Of a DNA stretch of 64,000 nt, positions 47,086-56,495 are shown piece by piece (within the stretch, counting starts at the first letter, position 1; every line of letters begins with the position of its first letter). The translations under genes and the position numbers were made by a program. The stretch comes from Hymenobacter duratus (GTDB taxonomy: Bacteria; Bacteroidota; Bacteroidia; Cytophagales; Hymenobacteraceae). Under the pieces are notes generated by a model that searched no databases, had not been told where the DNA came from, and saw only the letters and a list, made by a program, of their open reading frames with translations. The stretch lies in contig NZ_JACWZZ010000004.1 of NCBI RefSeq assembly GCF_014698995.1, positions 372,001 through 436,000 on the forward strand. Direction: 5' to 3'.

Positions 47086-47850
47086 ATGCTTTTCCGCGCC
47101 GAACTTCGCAAGATTCTTCCTTATCGTACCGTCTGGATTATTCTGCTGGCCTACGCGGTACTGTTGCTGCTGTTTGTGTCGGCCGGTGGCAGCCTGACAG
47201 TGAACGGCCAGAAACTGGGCGAGTCGTTGTACGTGTTTCCGGCGCTGTGGAGCAAGCTGGCGTACGTGGCCAGCTACTTTACCATGCTGCTGGGCGTGCT
47301 GTTCATCATTCTTATCACCGACGAATTTCAGTTCCGCACCTTCCGCCAGCAGGTCATCGACGGAGCATCCGTAGGCGAGCTGGTACAGGGCAAGCTCGCC
47401 GTGTCAGGGCTGCTGGCTGGCTTTGCGGCGCTGGTGGTAGTGGGCATAGGCTTCTACTTTGGCCTGACGCGCGCCGCCGGCACCGCCGATCAGGCCGCCG
47501 CCGGGCTGCCGACCGTGCTGCTCTATGGCGTGCAGGTGCTGGGACTACTGTCATTGGCGGCGCTGGTGGCCGTGCTCGTGCGCCGCAGTGGAGCCGCCAT
47601 TCTGGTGTTTCTGCTGTATCTGTGGGTGGCGGAGCCGCTGCTGCGCCTTTCGCTGCCTGATGAGCTGGACCGCTATCTGCCAGCCAAAATCTTCAACAGC
47701 CTCACACCCATGCCCGGCCAGGAGCTGATGGATACCGTGGCCGGCCCTTCGCTGGCACTGCTCCCGACGCAGGCGCTGCCGCTGGCGTTGGCCTACACGG
47801 CGCTATTTTGGGGCCTGAGCTACTTGGTGCTGCGCAGCCGCGACCTGTAG
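47086..47850 (+). CDS. ABC-2 type transporter permease
   Basis: 254 residues with six predicted membrane helices (first about 15-35). The N-terminal amphipathic segment RAELRKILPYRTVW before the first helix is typical of ABC-2 permeases. A large soluble loop is absent. The ATG at 47086 was preferred over earlier in-frame codons, which would prepend hydrophilic non-conserved residues. Partner of the ATPase at 46040. Confidence 0.88.
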   Translation: MLFRAELRKILPYRTVWIILLAYAVLLLLFVSAGGSLTVNGQKLGESLYVFPALWSKLAYVASYFTMLLGVLFIILITDEFQFRTFRQQVIDGASVGELVQGKLAVSGLLAGFAALVVVGIGFYFGLTRAAGTADQAAAGLPTVLLYGVQVLGLLSLAALVAVLVRRSGAAILVFLLYLWVAEPLLRLSLPDELDRYLPAKIFNSLTPMPGQELMDTVAGPSLALLPTQALPLALAYTALFWGLSYLVLRSRDL

Positions 47851-47930
47851 ACGGTAGCGGGTTGGTGGCATGGTGGGTCAGTGGATTCAGTATGCTCTAA
47901 TCCTCCAACCCGCCACACCGCCAACCCGGC

Positions 47931-48716
47931 TTATTCCTTCACCAGCGAGTTGGCGTAGTTCACGATGAAGGCCAACTCGCGGGCTACCGTGAAGCTGAGC
48001 TTGTTGTCTTTGGCATATTGCTCCAGCTGCTTCGCCTGGGCCTGAAACACGGCCAGCAAGTCCTTTTTGGGGTTGCGCAGCGGAATAATGCCCCCCGCCG
48101 GCGTGGCTAGGTAGAAATCGTCTTTTACCTGCGTGAAGGAGCTGAGGTAACGCCCGCCGCCGTAGCCGTAGCCACCGCCATACCCGTAAGGGCCGTTGTT
48201 GACGGTGCGCTCTACCAGCGACTCACGCCGCAGCAGCATCCGGGGGCCATTGCTGAGCTGCTCGAAAAACGCCGGCGACTTGAAGTCACTGTAGTCGTTT
48301 CCGCGGTTCCAGCGAAAGGTGCGGAATACACGCACCCGGTTCAGATTCTCCGTTTCCGGCCGCATCCGAGGCACCCCGTACATGGGGTTGCCATAGAAAT
48401 AGCCATTGCGCGCATCATAGAAATTGTCGTAGTAGCCGCTGCCGCGGCGGCTGTCTACTTCTTCTCCCTTCACCGCAAAGCTGTTGATGGAAACAGCCGA
48501 CAGGGTGGTAATGGTCCCATCGGGCTGGGCCATAAGCAACACGTCCTGGTCGCGGCGCAGCGTAACAGGGCCCCGTAGCGTATCGCCGTTGGCGAGCAGA
48601 ATGGTGCTGCCAGCAAACTCCTGTACCATAGGGCGCTGGCTCTGGGCCTGTGCCGGCAGAATGGTTAGGAGTTGGGCGGCCAGCACCAGCAGGACGAGTA
48701 AATAGGTGGGTTTCAT
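47931..48716 (-). CDS. unknown exported protein with glycine/tyrosine-rich loop
   Basis: 261 residues from the ATG at 48716, signal peptide 1-25 ending AQAQ. The mature part has an early strand pair (ILLANGDTLRGPVTLRRDQDVLLMAQPDG), which resembles a short regulatory beta-barrel in other Bacteroidota periplasmic proteins, then a Gly/Tyr repeat YGYGGGYGYGGG (about 183-194) and a helical C-terminus. No family recognised. Position away from the ABC pair, on the opposite strand, suggests its own transcript. Confidence 0.75.
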   Translation of the reverse strand: MKPTYLLVLLVLAAQLLTILPAQAQSQRPMVQEFAGSTILLANGDTLRGPVTLRRDQDVLLMAQPDGTITTLSAVSINSFAVKGEEVDSRRGSGYYDNFYDARNGYFYGNPMYGVPRMRPETENLNRVRVFRTFRWNRGNDYSDFKSPAFFEQLSNGPRMLLRRESLVERTVNNGPYGYGGGYGYGGGRYLSSFTQVKDDFYLATPAGGIIPLRNPKKDLLAVFQAQAKQLEQYAKDNKLSFTVARELAFIVNYANSLVKE

Positions 48717-48889
48717 AGGAACGGGGCGGTGGGACAAGATAAGCGCAAGGCCGGCTTTTACCATTTCATCATGCGCCGGTCCGTTTTCAGACTACCCAAG
48801 ATATACAGAAGACACCTTGTAGCTATACTTCCTATACACGCCACCAAACAAGAAAGTGCGCAGCCCACGCTACGGTAATACGCCCACAC

Positions 48890-48926
48890 AAAAAACGCCC
48901 ATAGCCTTTCCAGCTCTGGGCGTTTT
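48890..48926 (-). terminator. terminator of ribBA
   Basis: Arms 48892-48905 and 48913-48926 pair at 13 of 14 positions with a 7-base loop; on the reverse strand six T follow. It lies just past the ribBA stop. Confidence 0.85.
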
Positions 48927-48958
48927 CATGGAGACAAAGCAGACTACACTGGCTCCTG

Positions 48959-50212
48959 CTACTCTGTAGGCAGCATTTCGGCGGCCGTCTGGGCCGGGTG
49001 CGGGCCCCTGTCTTTGCTCAGGATGGTGTGCCCCAGCTTGTCGCGCTTGGTGGTCAGGTACGTCTCGTTGTGCTGATTGGGCTCGATTTCTATGGGCATC
49101 GTGTCCACGATTTCGAGGCCGTAGCCGATGAGGCCTGTACGCTTGCGGGGGTTGTTGGTGAGCAGGCGCATCTTCGAAACGCCCAGGTCGCGCAGAATCT
49201 GCGCGCCCACGCCGTAGTCGCGCTCATCCATCCCGAAACCCAGCTCCAGGTTGGCTTCCACGGTGTCGCGGCCCTGCTCCTGCAGCTTGTAGGCCCGCAG
49301 CTTATTGAGCAGTCCGATGCCCCGGCCTTCCTGGTTCATATAAACCACCACCCCACGGCCTTCTCGCTCAATCTGAGCCATGGCGCGGTGCAATTGCGGA
49401 CCACAGTCGCAGCGGCAGCTCCCGAAAATGTCGCCCGTAACGCAGGAGCTGTGCACGCGGGCCAGCACCGGCTCGGGGCCGCTGATGTCGCCTTTTACCA
49501 GGGCCAGATGCTGGGCCCCATTGGTGCGCTGGGTGTAGGCCACCAGTTCAAAGTCGCCCCACTGGGTAGGCATCTGCACCGAAATGTCGCGAGTGATGAG
49601 GCTTTCCTTTTCGAGACGGTACTTGATGAGGTCCTGCACCGAAATCAGCTTCAGGCCCCATTTCGTGGCTATTTCGCGCAGCTCCGGCAGGCGGGCCATT
49701 TCGCCATCTTCCTTCAGAATTTCCACCAGCACGCCGGCCGGCTCGAAGCCCGCGAGGCGCGACAGGTCGATGGCGGCTTCGGTGTGGCCGGCGCGGCGCA
49801 GTACGCCTTCTTTCCGGGCCTTCAGTGGGAAAATATGGCCCGGCTTTCCCAGCTCCTCTGGCTTGGTGTCGGGGTCGATAAGGGCCAGGATGGTTTTGCT
49901 GCGGTCGGAGGCTGAAATGCCGGTGGTCACGCCGTTTTTCAGCAGGTCGATGCTCACGGTGAAGGGCGTGGCGTGTAGCGCCGTGTTACGGCCTACCATC
50001 AGCTCCAGGCCCAGGGCTTCGCAACGGTCTTCGATGAGCGGGGCGCACACCAGGCCGCGGCCGTGGGTGGCCATGAAATTGATGACTTCCGGCGTAGCGC
50101 AACGGGCAGCGCAGATGAAGTCGCCTTCGTTTTCACGGTCTTCGTCGTCCACTACTACCACCACCTTTCCGGCGCGGATATCGGCAATGGCCTCTTCAAT
50201 GGAATCCAGCAT
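48959..50212 (-). CDS. ribBA: bifunctional riboflavin-biosynthesis protein RibBA
   Basis: 417 residues combining two steps of riboflavin synthesis. The N-terminal half is 3,4-dihydroxy-2-butanone-4-phosphate synthase with DDEDRENEGD (about 22-31) and THGRGLVCAP. The C-terminal half is GTP cyclohydrolase II, with the zinc-binding pattern CVTGDIFGSCRCDCG (C-x10-C-x-C) and DLGVSKMRLLTNNP. Both halves keep their catalytic residues. The 230 bases upstream hold no FMN-riboswitch-like motif that I could see. Confidence 0.96.
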   Translation of the reverse strand: MLDSIEEAIADIRAGKVVVVVDDEDRENEGDFICAARCATPEVINFMATHGRGLVCAPLIEDRCEALGLELMVGRNTALHATPFTVSIDLLKNGVTTGISASDRSKTILALIDPDTKPEELGKPGHIFPLKARKEGVLRRAGHTEAAIDLSRLAGFEPAGVLVEILKEDGEMARLPELREIATKWGLKLISVQDLIKYRLEKESLITRDISVQMPTQWGDFELVAYTQRTNGAQHLALVKGDISGPEPVLARVHSSCVTGDIFGSCRCDCGPQLHRAMAQIEREGRGVVVYMNQEGRGIGLLNKLRAYKLQEQGRDTVEANLELGFGMDERDYGVGAQILRDLGVSKMRLLTNNPRKRTGLIGYGLEIVDTMPIEIEPNQHNETYLTTKRDKLGHTILSKDRGPHPAQTAAEMLPTE

Positions 50213-50356
50213 AGCGGATTAAAACAGATGAATGGGACTTCGCGGAGTTGGTTGTTCCGGCGGGAACCGGCGCGAAGCTGCTGCTACAACCAGCAACAGT
50301 GCCGCGAAGTTACGCAAACGCAGATTGCGAAAATGGGAACTGCCGAGATTCGCGTT

Positions 50357-50398
50357 CTGCCTGATAAGGCCCAACTTCACCTTGGCCCCATCAGGCAG
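50357..50398. terminator. hairpin after the glycosyltransferase pair
   Basis: Arms 50357-50371 and 50384-50398 pair at 13 of 15 positions with a 12-base loop, 44 bases beyond the stop at 50442. No T run follows on the reverse strand, so termination may be weak. Confidence 0.5.
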
Positions 50399-50441
50399 AC
50401 AGTAGAGCCGCATCGGCCACGGACTTGCCGAGCAGGCAGGA

Positions 50442-51644
50442 CTACTTGCTCTTCTGAAACCGTTGCGTGGGCTCCCAGACCGTGGTGCGCACGCCACGCA
50501 GAAAGCGCCACAGGCCCACCAGCAACGCGGCATTCATGCTGTAGAAGTGCGTGATAAAGCGCAACAGGCGCGAATGAGTGCCCAAGCGGCGCAGGCCGGC
50601 ATCGAGCAGCAACAGCAGCGGCACGCCTATCTGCCCGGCCAGCATCAATTGGTAGAACCAGCCGCCGCCCTGCAGCACCAATACCGAGTTGGCCAGCAGC
50701 ATGAGCAGCAGCAGCAGCGGCGTGAGCCAGCGCAGCACCTTATGCGACCAGAAGGCAAAGCTCACGCCGCGCCACGGCGGCCACAGCAGGCGCCGGAAAG
50801 CCAGCAGGTTCTGGAAGTTGCCGGCCGAGATGCGCGCCTTACGCCGGAACTCCTCCGGCAGCCTGTCCGACACGTCTTCGTAGCACACGGCCTCCAGCTC
50901 GTTGATGGCCTGGTAGCCGTCCTGCAGCACGGCCATGGAAATAAAGAAGTCATCCACCAGAAACGAAGCCGGGGCCGGATGGTAGCAGGCACGCCGCACC
51001 GCGAAGCAGCCCCCGAAAGCACCAATCATAGCGCCCCATACAACGCCTTCCTGATACTTGATGAGGTTTTCGCGCTCCAGATAGGCCTTTTCCTGACCCG
51101 ATATGCCTTCCTGGCGGTGGTCTGGGTTGAGGATGTTGCCGCCTACCTGCCCGATTACCGGATTGCGAAAGTGCTTCACCAGTTGATACAGGGTATCGGG
51201 GGCGAAAAACACATTGGCATCTGTGAGTACCAGCACCGGCGCGGTAGCCTCGCGAGCCAGCGCCTCAATTACGCCGGGCTTGCCGGTGCGCTGCCCAAAC
51301 GGCCGGAACCGCAACTGCGGATGCTTGGCGGCCAGCCGCTCCACCAGCGCATTAGTACGGTCCTGTGAGTTGTCGGAGCCGATGTAGAAGGTGAGCTTGT
51401 GGAGCGGGTAGGTGGTGGCGAAAGTGGAGCGGATTTTCTCCTCAATCACCTGCTCCTCATTGTACACGGCCAGCAGAATATCCACGGCAGGCAGGTCCGG
51501 GGCATCTGGCGCAAACACCTGCTGATTCTGGCGGCGCGTGCGGGCCAGCCGGGCCAGCAGCAGCGGAAACAGCACGTAGGTGTGGGCCACCAGCAGCAGA
51601 CTGCCCCAGAGTACGCCGGCCGCGAGGGCCGCGGTCAGTGTCAT
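50442..51644 (-). CDS. glycosyltransferase family 2, membrane-bound
   Basis: 400 residues: one N-terminal membrane helix (about 8-30), a cytoplasmic family 2 domain with DILLAVYNEEQVIEEKI, the SDNSQD and TDAN acidic motifs (nucleotide-sugar and metal binding) and LVDDFF, then three or four C-terminal helices (about 290-385). It should add a sugar to a lipid- or polymer-linked acceptor at the inner membrane face. It follows the family 4 gene with a 4-base overlap, so the two form a polysaccharide-related unit. Confidence 0.88.
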   Translation of the reverse strand: MTLTAALAAGVLWGSLLLVAHTYVLFPLLLARLARTRRQNQQVFAPDAPDLPAVDILLAVYNEEQVIEEKIRSTFATTYPLHKLTFYIGSDNSQDRTNALVERLAAKHPQLRFRPFGQRTGKPGVIEALAREATAPVLVLTDANVFFAPDTLYQLVKHFRNPVIGQVGGNILNPDHRQEGISGQEKAYLERENLIKYQEGVVWGAMIGAFGGCFAVRRACYHPAPASFLVDDFFISMAVLQDGYQAINELEAVCYEDVSDRLPEEFRRKARISAGNFQNLLAFRRLLWPPWRGVSFAFWSHKVLRWLTPLLLLLMLLANSVLVLQGGGWFYQLMLAGQIGVPLLLLLDAGLRRLGTHSRLLRFITHFYSMNAALLVGLWRFLRGVRTTVWEPTQRFQKSK

Positions 51645-52855
51645 ACGCGTACAGGCGTCAGGATGGTGTACAGGTCCAGGAAGCTCTCCACAATGCGGCG
51701 GTTGTCGTAAAGCCGCCGGATGGTATGGGCGGCTTCCTGGCCGATCAGGTCGGTGGGCAGGTGGCCTTCATAGTAGCGGCCCAGCACTTCCAGCCAGGCG
51801 GCGGGCTCATCGCGCAGCACGATGTCGTAGCCGTCGCGGGCATGAATGCCTTCGGCTCCCAGTGTAGTGCTCAGAATGCATTTGCCCAGGGCCATGCCTT
51901 CGATAATCTTGATGCGCATGCCGCCGCCGCTCAGCAGCGGCACCAGCATAATATCGTACTGTTGCATAAAGGCCGCCGCTGACTCTACGAAGCCGTGCAC
52001 CGTGATGCCATGCTGCTGCAACTCCCGGAACCGGGCCGGCATCTGCTTGCCGGCCAGATGCAGCTCCAGCTCCGGATACAGCGCGTGCGCCTTCGGCCAC
52101 ACCTCGGCCAGAAACCAGTCGAGCCCTTCCTGATTCGGCAGCCAGTCGAAGGAGCCAATCATAAACAGCGTGCGGGGCTTGGGCCGGATGGCCGGATCGG
52201 GCTGAAAACGCTCCAGGTGCACCCCGGCCGGCACAAATACCACCGGTTCTTTGCAACCCATGTGGCGCAGACGCTGCTGGTCGGGCTCCGTGATGGCCGC
52301 CACCGCATCGAAGCGAGGCAGGTAGTCGTGCTCGAACTGCTGCACGCGGCTGGCCAGATGGCGCAGGTAGAAGCGCTTCAGCGGGTTCCGTTCGCGGCTG
52401 GCCAGCATCTGCCAGATGGTGTACTCTACGTTGTGCGCCCGCAGCAGCACCGGCACACCGGGTGCCACGCGCCGCACCACATCCACGTACCACGCCACGA
52501 ACGAGCCTTCCATCTGGACCACGTCAATAGGCTGCGTACGCAGAATCTCGGTAAGCTGGGTGGCGGCTTCTTCGCTCACAAACCGCTCCACGTTATAAGG
52601 AAGGCTGCTGCTCATCAAGTTACGCAGGGCTTTCACCGGGGAGAGGCGCGTATCGACGTCCACGGCTACTAGGCGCAGGTTGGGGCCCAGATGGTTGAGG
52701 GCATCGGCGGGCTGGTGGTGTTTGGGCGTGTTCAGGGCCAGCACCGTGACGCGGTGGCCGGCCCGCACGAGGCCCGCCGCCACATCGTACATGGCAATAG
52801 CCCCGCCATCGGTGGGCGGATACGGAACGCGCGGACAGAGTTGCAGAATGTGCAC
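51641..52855 (-). CDS. glycosyltransferase family 4 (GT-B fold), GTG start
   Basis: 404 residues from the GTG at 52855. The N-terminal domain opens with CPRVPYPPTDGGAIAMY, the acceptor-side glycine-rich motif, and the C-terminal domain carries GGGMRIKIIEGMALGKCI with the nucleotide-sugar-binding glutamate, typical of GT-B enzymes. An ATG at 52918 would add 21 residues (rich in proline and leucine) that relatives lack, so GTG is preferred. It overlaps the family 2 gene by 4 bases. Confidence 0.85.
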   Translation of the reverse strand: MHILQLCPRVPYPPTDGGAIAMYDVAAGLVRAGHRVTVLALNTPKHHQPADALNHLGPNLRLVAVDVDTRLSPVKALRNLMSSSLPYNVERFVSEEAATQLTEILRTQPIDVVQMEGSFVAWYVDVVRRVAPGVPVLLRAHNVEYTIWQMLASRERNPLKRFYLRHLASRVQQFEHDYLPRFDAVAAITEPDQQRLRHMGCKEPVVFVPAGVHLERFQPDPAIRPKPRTLFMIGSFDWLPNQEGLDWFLAEVWPKAHALYPELELHLAGKQMPARFRELQQHGITVHGFVESAAAFMQQYDIMLVPLLSGGGMRIKIIEGMALGKCILSTTLGAEGIHARDGYDIVLRDEPAAWLEVLGRYYEGHLPTDLIGQEAAHTIRRLYDNRRIVESFLDLYTILTPVRV

Positions 52856-52957
52856 TGAGGGGGAATTGGGTAGTCGGTTGGGCTTTGGGCGACTTTGGCC
52901 TGGTAGCTCCAGTTTCAAGCACCAAAAATCACAAACAAACCGCCAAAAACAAGCCGG

Positions 52958-55036
52958 CTAGGCGCCGCGCGGAATGACCGTGCCCAGCAAATTGGCTAGT
53001 TGGTTGTCCATCTGCTTGAGCAGCCGGATGGTTTGCAGGTGCTCCATCATGGTATCATCATCGAGGGGGTGGCGCAGGGCTTCCAGCCGGATGGCCAGCT
53101 CACGCTCCACGTTCACCTTGTTGAGGCGCAGAATGGCGTTGTCGCAGGCGGTCTGGAGCAGGTCCAGCTCCCGGGGCACATGAATCTGGTGGGTGGTCCA
53201 ATTGGGGCTCAGCTCGTACTTTTCCGTGGCCAGCTCCGCTACCATGCTCCGGATATCGGAGCGGTTGTGCTGGATGAGGGTACGCACTTCGGGCCAGCGG
53301 CCCTGCTCCAGCTCCTGCCGACACAAGTACATCAGGTCGGCATAGATGCCCGTTTTGAAAGAGGTGTCGTCGAGCTGCTGGAGCAGGTATTGCGCCACGG
53401 CTACTTCTGGGGCCAGCGGCTGCGCCGAATACAGCAGCAGCAGACGCACCACTTCCCGCTCGCATTGTTCCAGCACGTCGGGCACGGGCTCCAGGTCCTC
53501 GCGGGTGAGGGTCTGCAAGTCGCCGCCCCCGCCCATCAGGTCTTCCGGCGACGCGCCGTACATCAGCGCCTCGGCCTCCTCTTCGGGACTCATGGGCCGC
53601 GGAGCCGGGCGCGAAGCCGGCGCGGTGCCCGGACTGCTTACGTTGCTGCCCGCCGAGGTGCTGCCTCCACTCCCACCGCCGCTGTTGCCGCCGGCCGCCT
53701 TGCCGGAAGCGTTGCGCACCAGCTTATTGTATTCCGTGATAAGCACCTGCTCATCAATCCCGAAAGCCTGCGAGGTCTGCTGCAGAAACACCTGCCGCTT
53801 AATCGGGTCGGGCACTTTGGCAATGCTTTGCAGCACCTCCCGGATAGCTTCGGCCTTCTTCACCGGGTCCTGAGCGGCCTCGCGGCTTACCAGTTCAGTT
53901 TTGAACTGGATGAAGTCCTGGCTGGCCTGCTCCAGATGCTCCCGGAACTTCTGGTCGCCGACTTTGCGGATGTAGCTGTCGGGGTCGTCGCCGTCCGGGA
54001 ACAGCACCACGCGCACGTTCAGGCCGCCTTCCAGCAGCATGTCAATACCCCGCAGCGAGGCCCGGATGCCGGCCGCGTCGCCGTCGTAGAGCACCGTTAC
54101 GTTGTCGGTGTAGCGCTTCAGGAGGCGAATCTGCCCATCAGTGAGCGAGGTACCCGACGAGGCCACCACGTTTTTGATGTCGCCTTGGTGCAGACTCAGC
54201 ACGTCGAGGTAGCCTTCCACGAGGTAGCACAGCTCCTCCGTCCGGATGGCCTGCCGGCCTTGGTAGAGCCCGTACAGCACATCCGACTTGTGGTAGATTT
54301 CCGACTCCGGCGAGTTCAGGTACTTGGCCGTCTTGTCGTTGGGCTTGAGCGTGCGCGCCCCAAACCCAATCACGCGGCCCGACACGTTATGAATCGGGAA
54401 CATCACGCGGCCCCGGAACCGGTCGTAGCGGCGGCCGGTGTCCTGGCCCTGGTCGTCTTCGCGGCGAATGACGAGGCCGGTTTTCTCCAGGTATTTCTGC
54501 TCGTAGCCGGCCTTTTGAGCAGTTTTGAGCAGGTCATCCCACTGATCAAGCGAGTAGCCCAACTCAAAGGTCTTGATGGTGGTCTGGTTGAGGCCGCGCT
54601 GGCGCAGGTAGCTCAGCCCGATGCTCTGGCCCTCGTCGGTGTTGAGCAGCAGGTGGTGGTAGTGGTCCTTAGCCCAGTTCGAAACGATGAACTGCGAGTC
54701 TTTTTCGTTTTGAGCGAGCTGCTGCTCGGGCGTCTTTTCCTCTTCCTGAACCTCGATGCCGTACTTTTTGGCCAGGTATTTCAGGGCCTCCACGTAGCTG
54801 GTGCCCTCAATGTCCATGATGAACTGCACCACCCCGCCCGCCTTGCCGCAGCCGAAGCACTTATACAGCCCCTTGGCCGGCGCCACCGAGAAGCTCGGCG
54901 ACTTTTCGTGGTGAAATGGGCAGCAGGCCCACATATTCTGGCCCTTGCGCTTCAAACTCACGAAGTCGCCCACCACCTCCACAATGTCGGCTTGGTGAAT
55001 TATCTGATCAACTAGTTCTTTGGGAATGCGGGCCAT
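52958..55036 (-). CDS. dnaG: DNA primase
   Basis: 692 residues; makes RNA primers at the replication fork. The CHC2 zinc-binding domain has Cys39, His42, Cys60 and Cys63. The RNA-polymerase core with its TOPRIM motifs follows (VEGYLDVL, SSGTSLTDGQ, YDGDAAGIRA). Between the core and the C-terminal DnaB-binding helices is an unusually glycine/serine-rich linker (about 430-480, GGNSGGGSGGSTSAG then a proline stretch). A TACCTTTG box ends only about 9 bases before the ATG, so the transcript may be nearly leaderless. Confidence 0.95.
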   Translation of the reverse strand: MARIPKELVDQIIHQADIVEVVGDFVSLKRKGQNMWACCPFHHEKSPSFSVAPAKGLYKCFGCGKAGGVVQFIMDIEGTSYVEALKYLAKKYGIEVQEEEKTPEQQLAQNEKDSQFIVSNWAKDHYHHLLLNTDEGQSIGLSYLRQRGLNQTTIKTFELGYSLDQWDDLLKTAQKAGYEQKYLEKTGLVIRREDDQGQDTGRRYDRFRGRVMFPIHNVSGRVIGFGARTLKPNDKTAKYLNSPESEIYHKSDVLYGLYQGRQAIRTEELCYLVEGYLDVLSLHQGDIKNVVASSGTSLTDGQIRLLKRYTDNVTVLYDGDAAGIRASLRGIDMLLEGGLNVRVVLFPDGDDPDSYIRKVGDQKFREHLEQASQDFIQFKTELVSREAAQDPVKKAEAIREVLQSIAKVPDPIKRQVFLQQTSQAFGIDEQVLITEYNKLVRNASGKAAGGNSGGGSGGSTSAGSNVSSPGTAPASRPAPRPMSPEEEAEALMYGASPEDLMGGGGDLQTLTREDLEPVPDVLEQCEREVVRLLLLYSAQPLAPEVAVAQYLLQQLDDTSFKTGIYADLMYLCRQELEQGRWPEVRTLIQHNRSDIRSMVAELATEKYELSPNWTTHQIHVPRELDLLQTACDNAILRLNKVNVERELAIRLEALRHPLDDDTMMEHLQTIRLLKQMDNQLANLLGTVIPRGA

Positions 55037-55044
55037 ACTACCCG

Positions 55045-55052
55045 CAAAGGTA
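55045..55052 (-). promoter_or_regulatory. candidate -7 box (TACCTTTG) for dnaG
   Basis: Reverse-strand match to TAnnTTTG whose last base lies only 9 bases before the dnaG ATG, predicting a very short leader. No -33 TTG at the expected spacing. Confidence 0.45.
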
Positions 55053-55113
55053 GGCAGGAAGTCCGGCGAAGTTTCTGCCGCATCGTGCGAACACCCTCCT
55101 ACAACAACAGCGT

Positions 55114-55205
55114 GTCATGCTGAGCTTGCCGAAGCATCTCTACCGCTTCGTTGCAACAGTAGTAAATAGCCAGAGGTAGAGATGCTTCGGCAAGCTCAGC
55201 ATGAC
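55114..55205. repeat. GTCAT-type intergenic hairpin, copy R4
   Basis: Perfect 31-base arms 55114-55144 and 55175-55205 around 30 bases; the left arm starts GTCATGCTGAGCTTGCC. It lies upstream of dnaG and downstream of the unknown exported protein at 55236. Confidence 0.88.
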
Positions 55206-55235
55206 GTGCTTTTAGATGTGCTTTACTTTATGACG

Positions 55236-56495
55236 TTAATAATTCCGGCTGGCAGTGGTTTCGGGGATGATGACAACGTAATCGTAGCCTAGGATGGTGG
55301 CTTGCAATTCCTGGTCGGCTACGGGCATTGCTTTATAGAGCATGGCCCGGCGCAAGGGGCGCATATCATACACCTGCCAGGCTGCGCCGGCTGGCGTGGC
55401 AGCCATAAACGGTTTGAGCATGGCTTCGTCGGCGGCGGTGTAGCTGGTGGCGTTTTTGCTGAAATCCACTGGGTTTTGGCCAGTTACTTTTTTGCCTTGT
55501 TTGCCCATCACGAAGATGTGCAGCGTTTTCTGGTCGTGCGCGTCGGCCAGGTTCACGGCCACGTTGCCCACGTCGTAGATGTCGCCCCAGATGCTGCGGC
55601 CCCGCCCCAGATGATAAGCTCCAAACTTAAACAGCATGGGCGGCAGCGGCTGCCCGGCCTTCTGATACGGCGCCAGCTCCTGCAATAGGTTGCGTTTCAT
55701 CAGGTTGATGCGCGTTTGATGACCACCGGGCTTACCGGAGGCATTGACCTTGAAAATATTCACGCTGGCCTCCAGGTCCTGCAGCAGCTGGCGCACCGCT
55801 ACCGGCTCGGTGCTGGTCATTTTCCGCAAGCTGTCCAGCAGCGTGGAGCGCATGCCGTTGATGGTAATTTTGCCGTAGTCGGCGGCTATCAGGGCCGCTC
55901 GGTCGTGGGCTTGAATGGCGGTGGCTTGCTGCTGCAGGAAGGCACGGGTGGATTTACTTTTCACCTGCTCGGCCATCAGCATTAGCGTGCGGCCCGTGGA
56001 GGCAAACCCGAGTTGCTCTATGCCCACCAACGCCGTATTCTGTGCCCGCAGCGCCCGCGCCAGCTCAAACTCCTCGGCCCAGCTATAAAACGACAGGCTC
56101 ATTGGGTACTGCTGCACAAACGCCGTGGGCAAGCCCGGCTGCGCGGTCAGGCGGGTCAGGTCCTGAGCCTGATACTTGTCGATTTCGGCTACATACACTT
56201 TAGGTTTCAGCACTTGTGCCACAGCCTGCGTGAAGGCCGGAATCTGGGCCATGCCGTGGTCTTCACCTACCAGTACCAAGGCAGTTTTGCGAATATCCTG
56301 CTGCAGCTTGTCCCATCCTGGCCCACTGAATTGAGTGCCCGTTTGCGTGAGGCTGAACTGATTTTGGCGCAATAGGCGCTGGAACGTGGTATCGGTGGGC
56401 GTTTGCGCGTGCGCACCAGAACTGAAGGTGGCAGCCAGCAGCAGGGCACCAGTTCCGCGCAGACAGTAGCGCCGAAAACGAGAAGAAACGAGCAT
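55236..56495 (-). CDS. unknown exported protein, possibly EreA/ChaN-like superfamily
   Basis: 419 residues from the ATG at 56495, signal peptide about 1-28 ending AHAQ. The central part holds VLVGEDHGMAQIPAFTQA (about 75-92) and FKFGAYHLGRG near 310, a spacing recalling the erythromycin-esterase/TraB-like superfamily, where a GExxH region and a late HxxxR contribute to a metal-dependent active site. The match is partial, so the family assignment is a suggestion. The frame is open upstream to 56528. Divergent from the Mrp gene. Confidence 0.7.
   Translation of the reverse strand: MLVSSRFRRYCLRGTGALLLAATFSSGAHAQTPTDTTFQRLLRQNQFSLTQTGTQFSGPGWDKLQQDIRKTALVLVGEDHGMAQIPAFTQAVAQVLKPKVYVAEIDKYQAQDLTRLTAQPGLPTAFVQQYPMSLSFYSWAEEFELARALRAQNTALVGIEQLGFASTGRTLMLMAEQVKSKSTRAFLQQQATAIQAHDRAALIAADYGKITINGMRSTLLDSLRKMTSTEPVAVRQLLQDLEASVNIFKVNASGKPGGHQTRINLMKRNLLQELAPYQKAGQPLPPMLFKFGAYHLGRGRSIWGDIYDVGNVAVNLADAHDQKTLHIFVMGKQGKKVTGQNPVDFSKNATSYTAADEAMLKPFMAATPAGAAWQVYDMRPLRRAMLYKAMPVADQELQATILGYDYVVIIPETTASRNY

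Noticed and set aside
50213..50441. FMN riboswitch upstream of ribBA
   Set aside because: The conserved FMN-element blocks are missing; only the hairpin after the glycosyltransferase gene is present.
53000..55015. 671-codon open frame on the plus strand
   Set aside because: Lies entirely antisense to dnaG and reads as low-complexity histidine/valine/leucine protein, a by-product of GC-rich codon bias.
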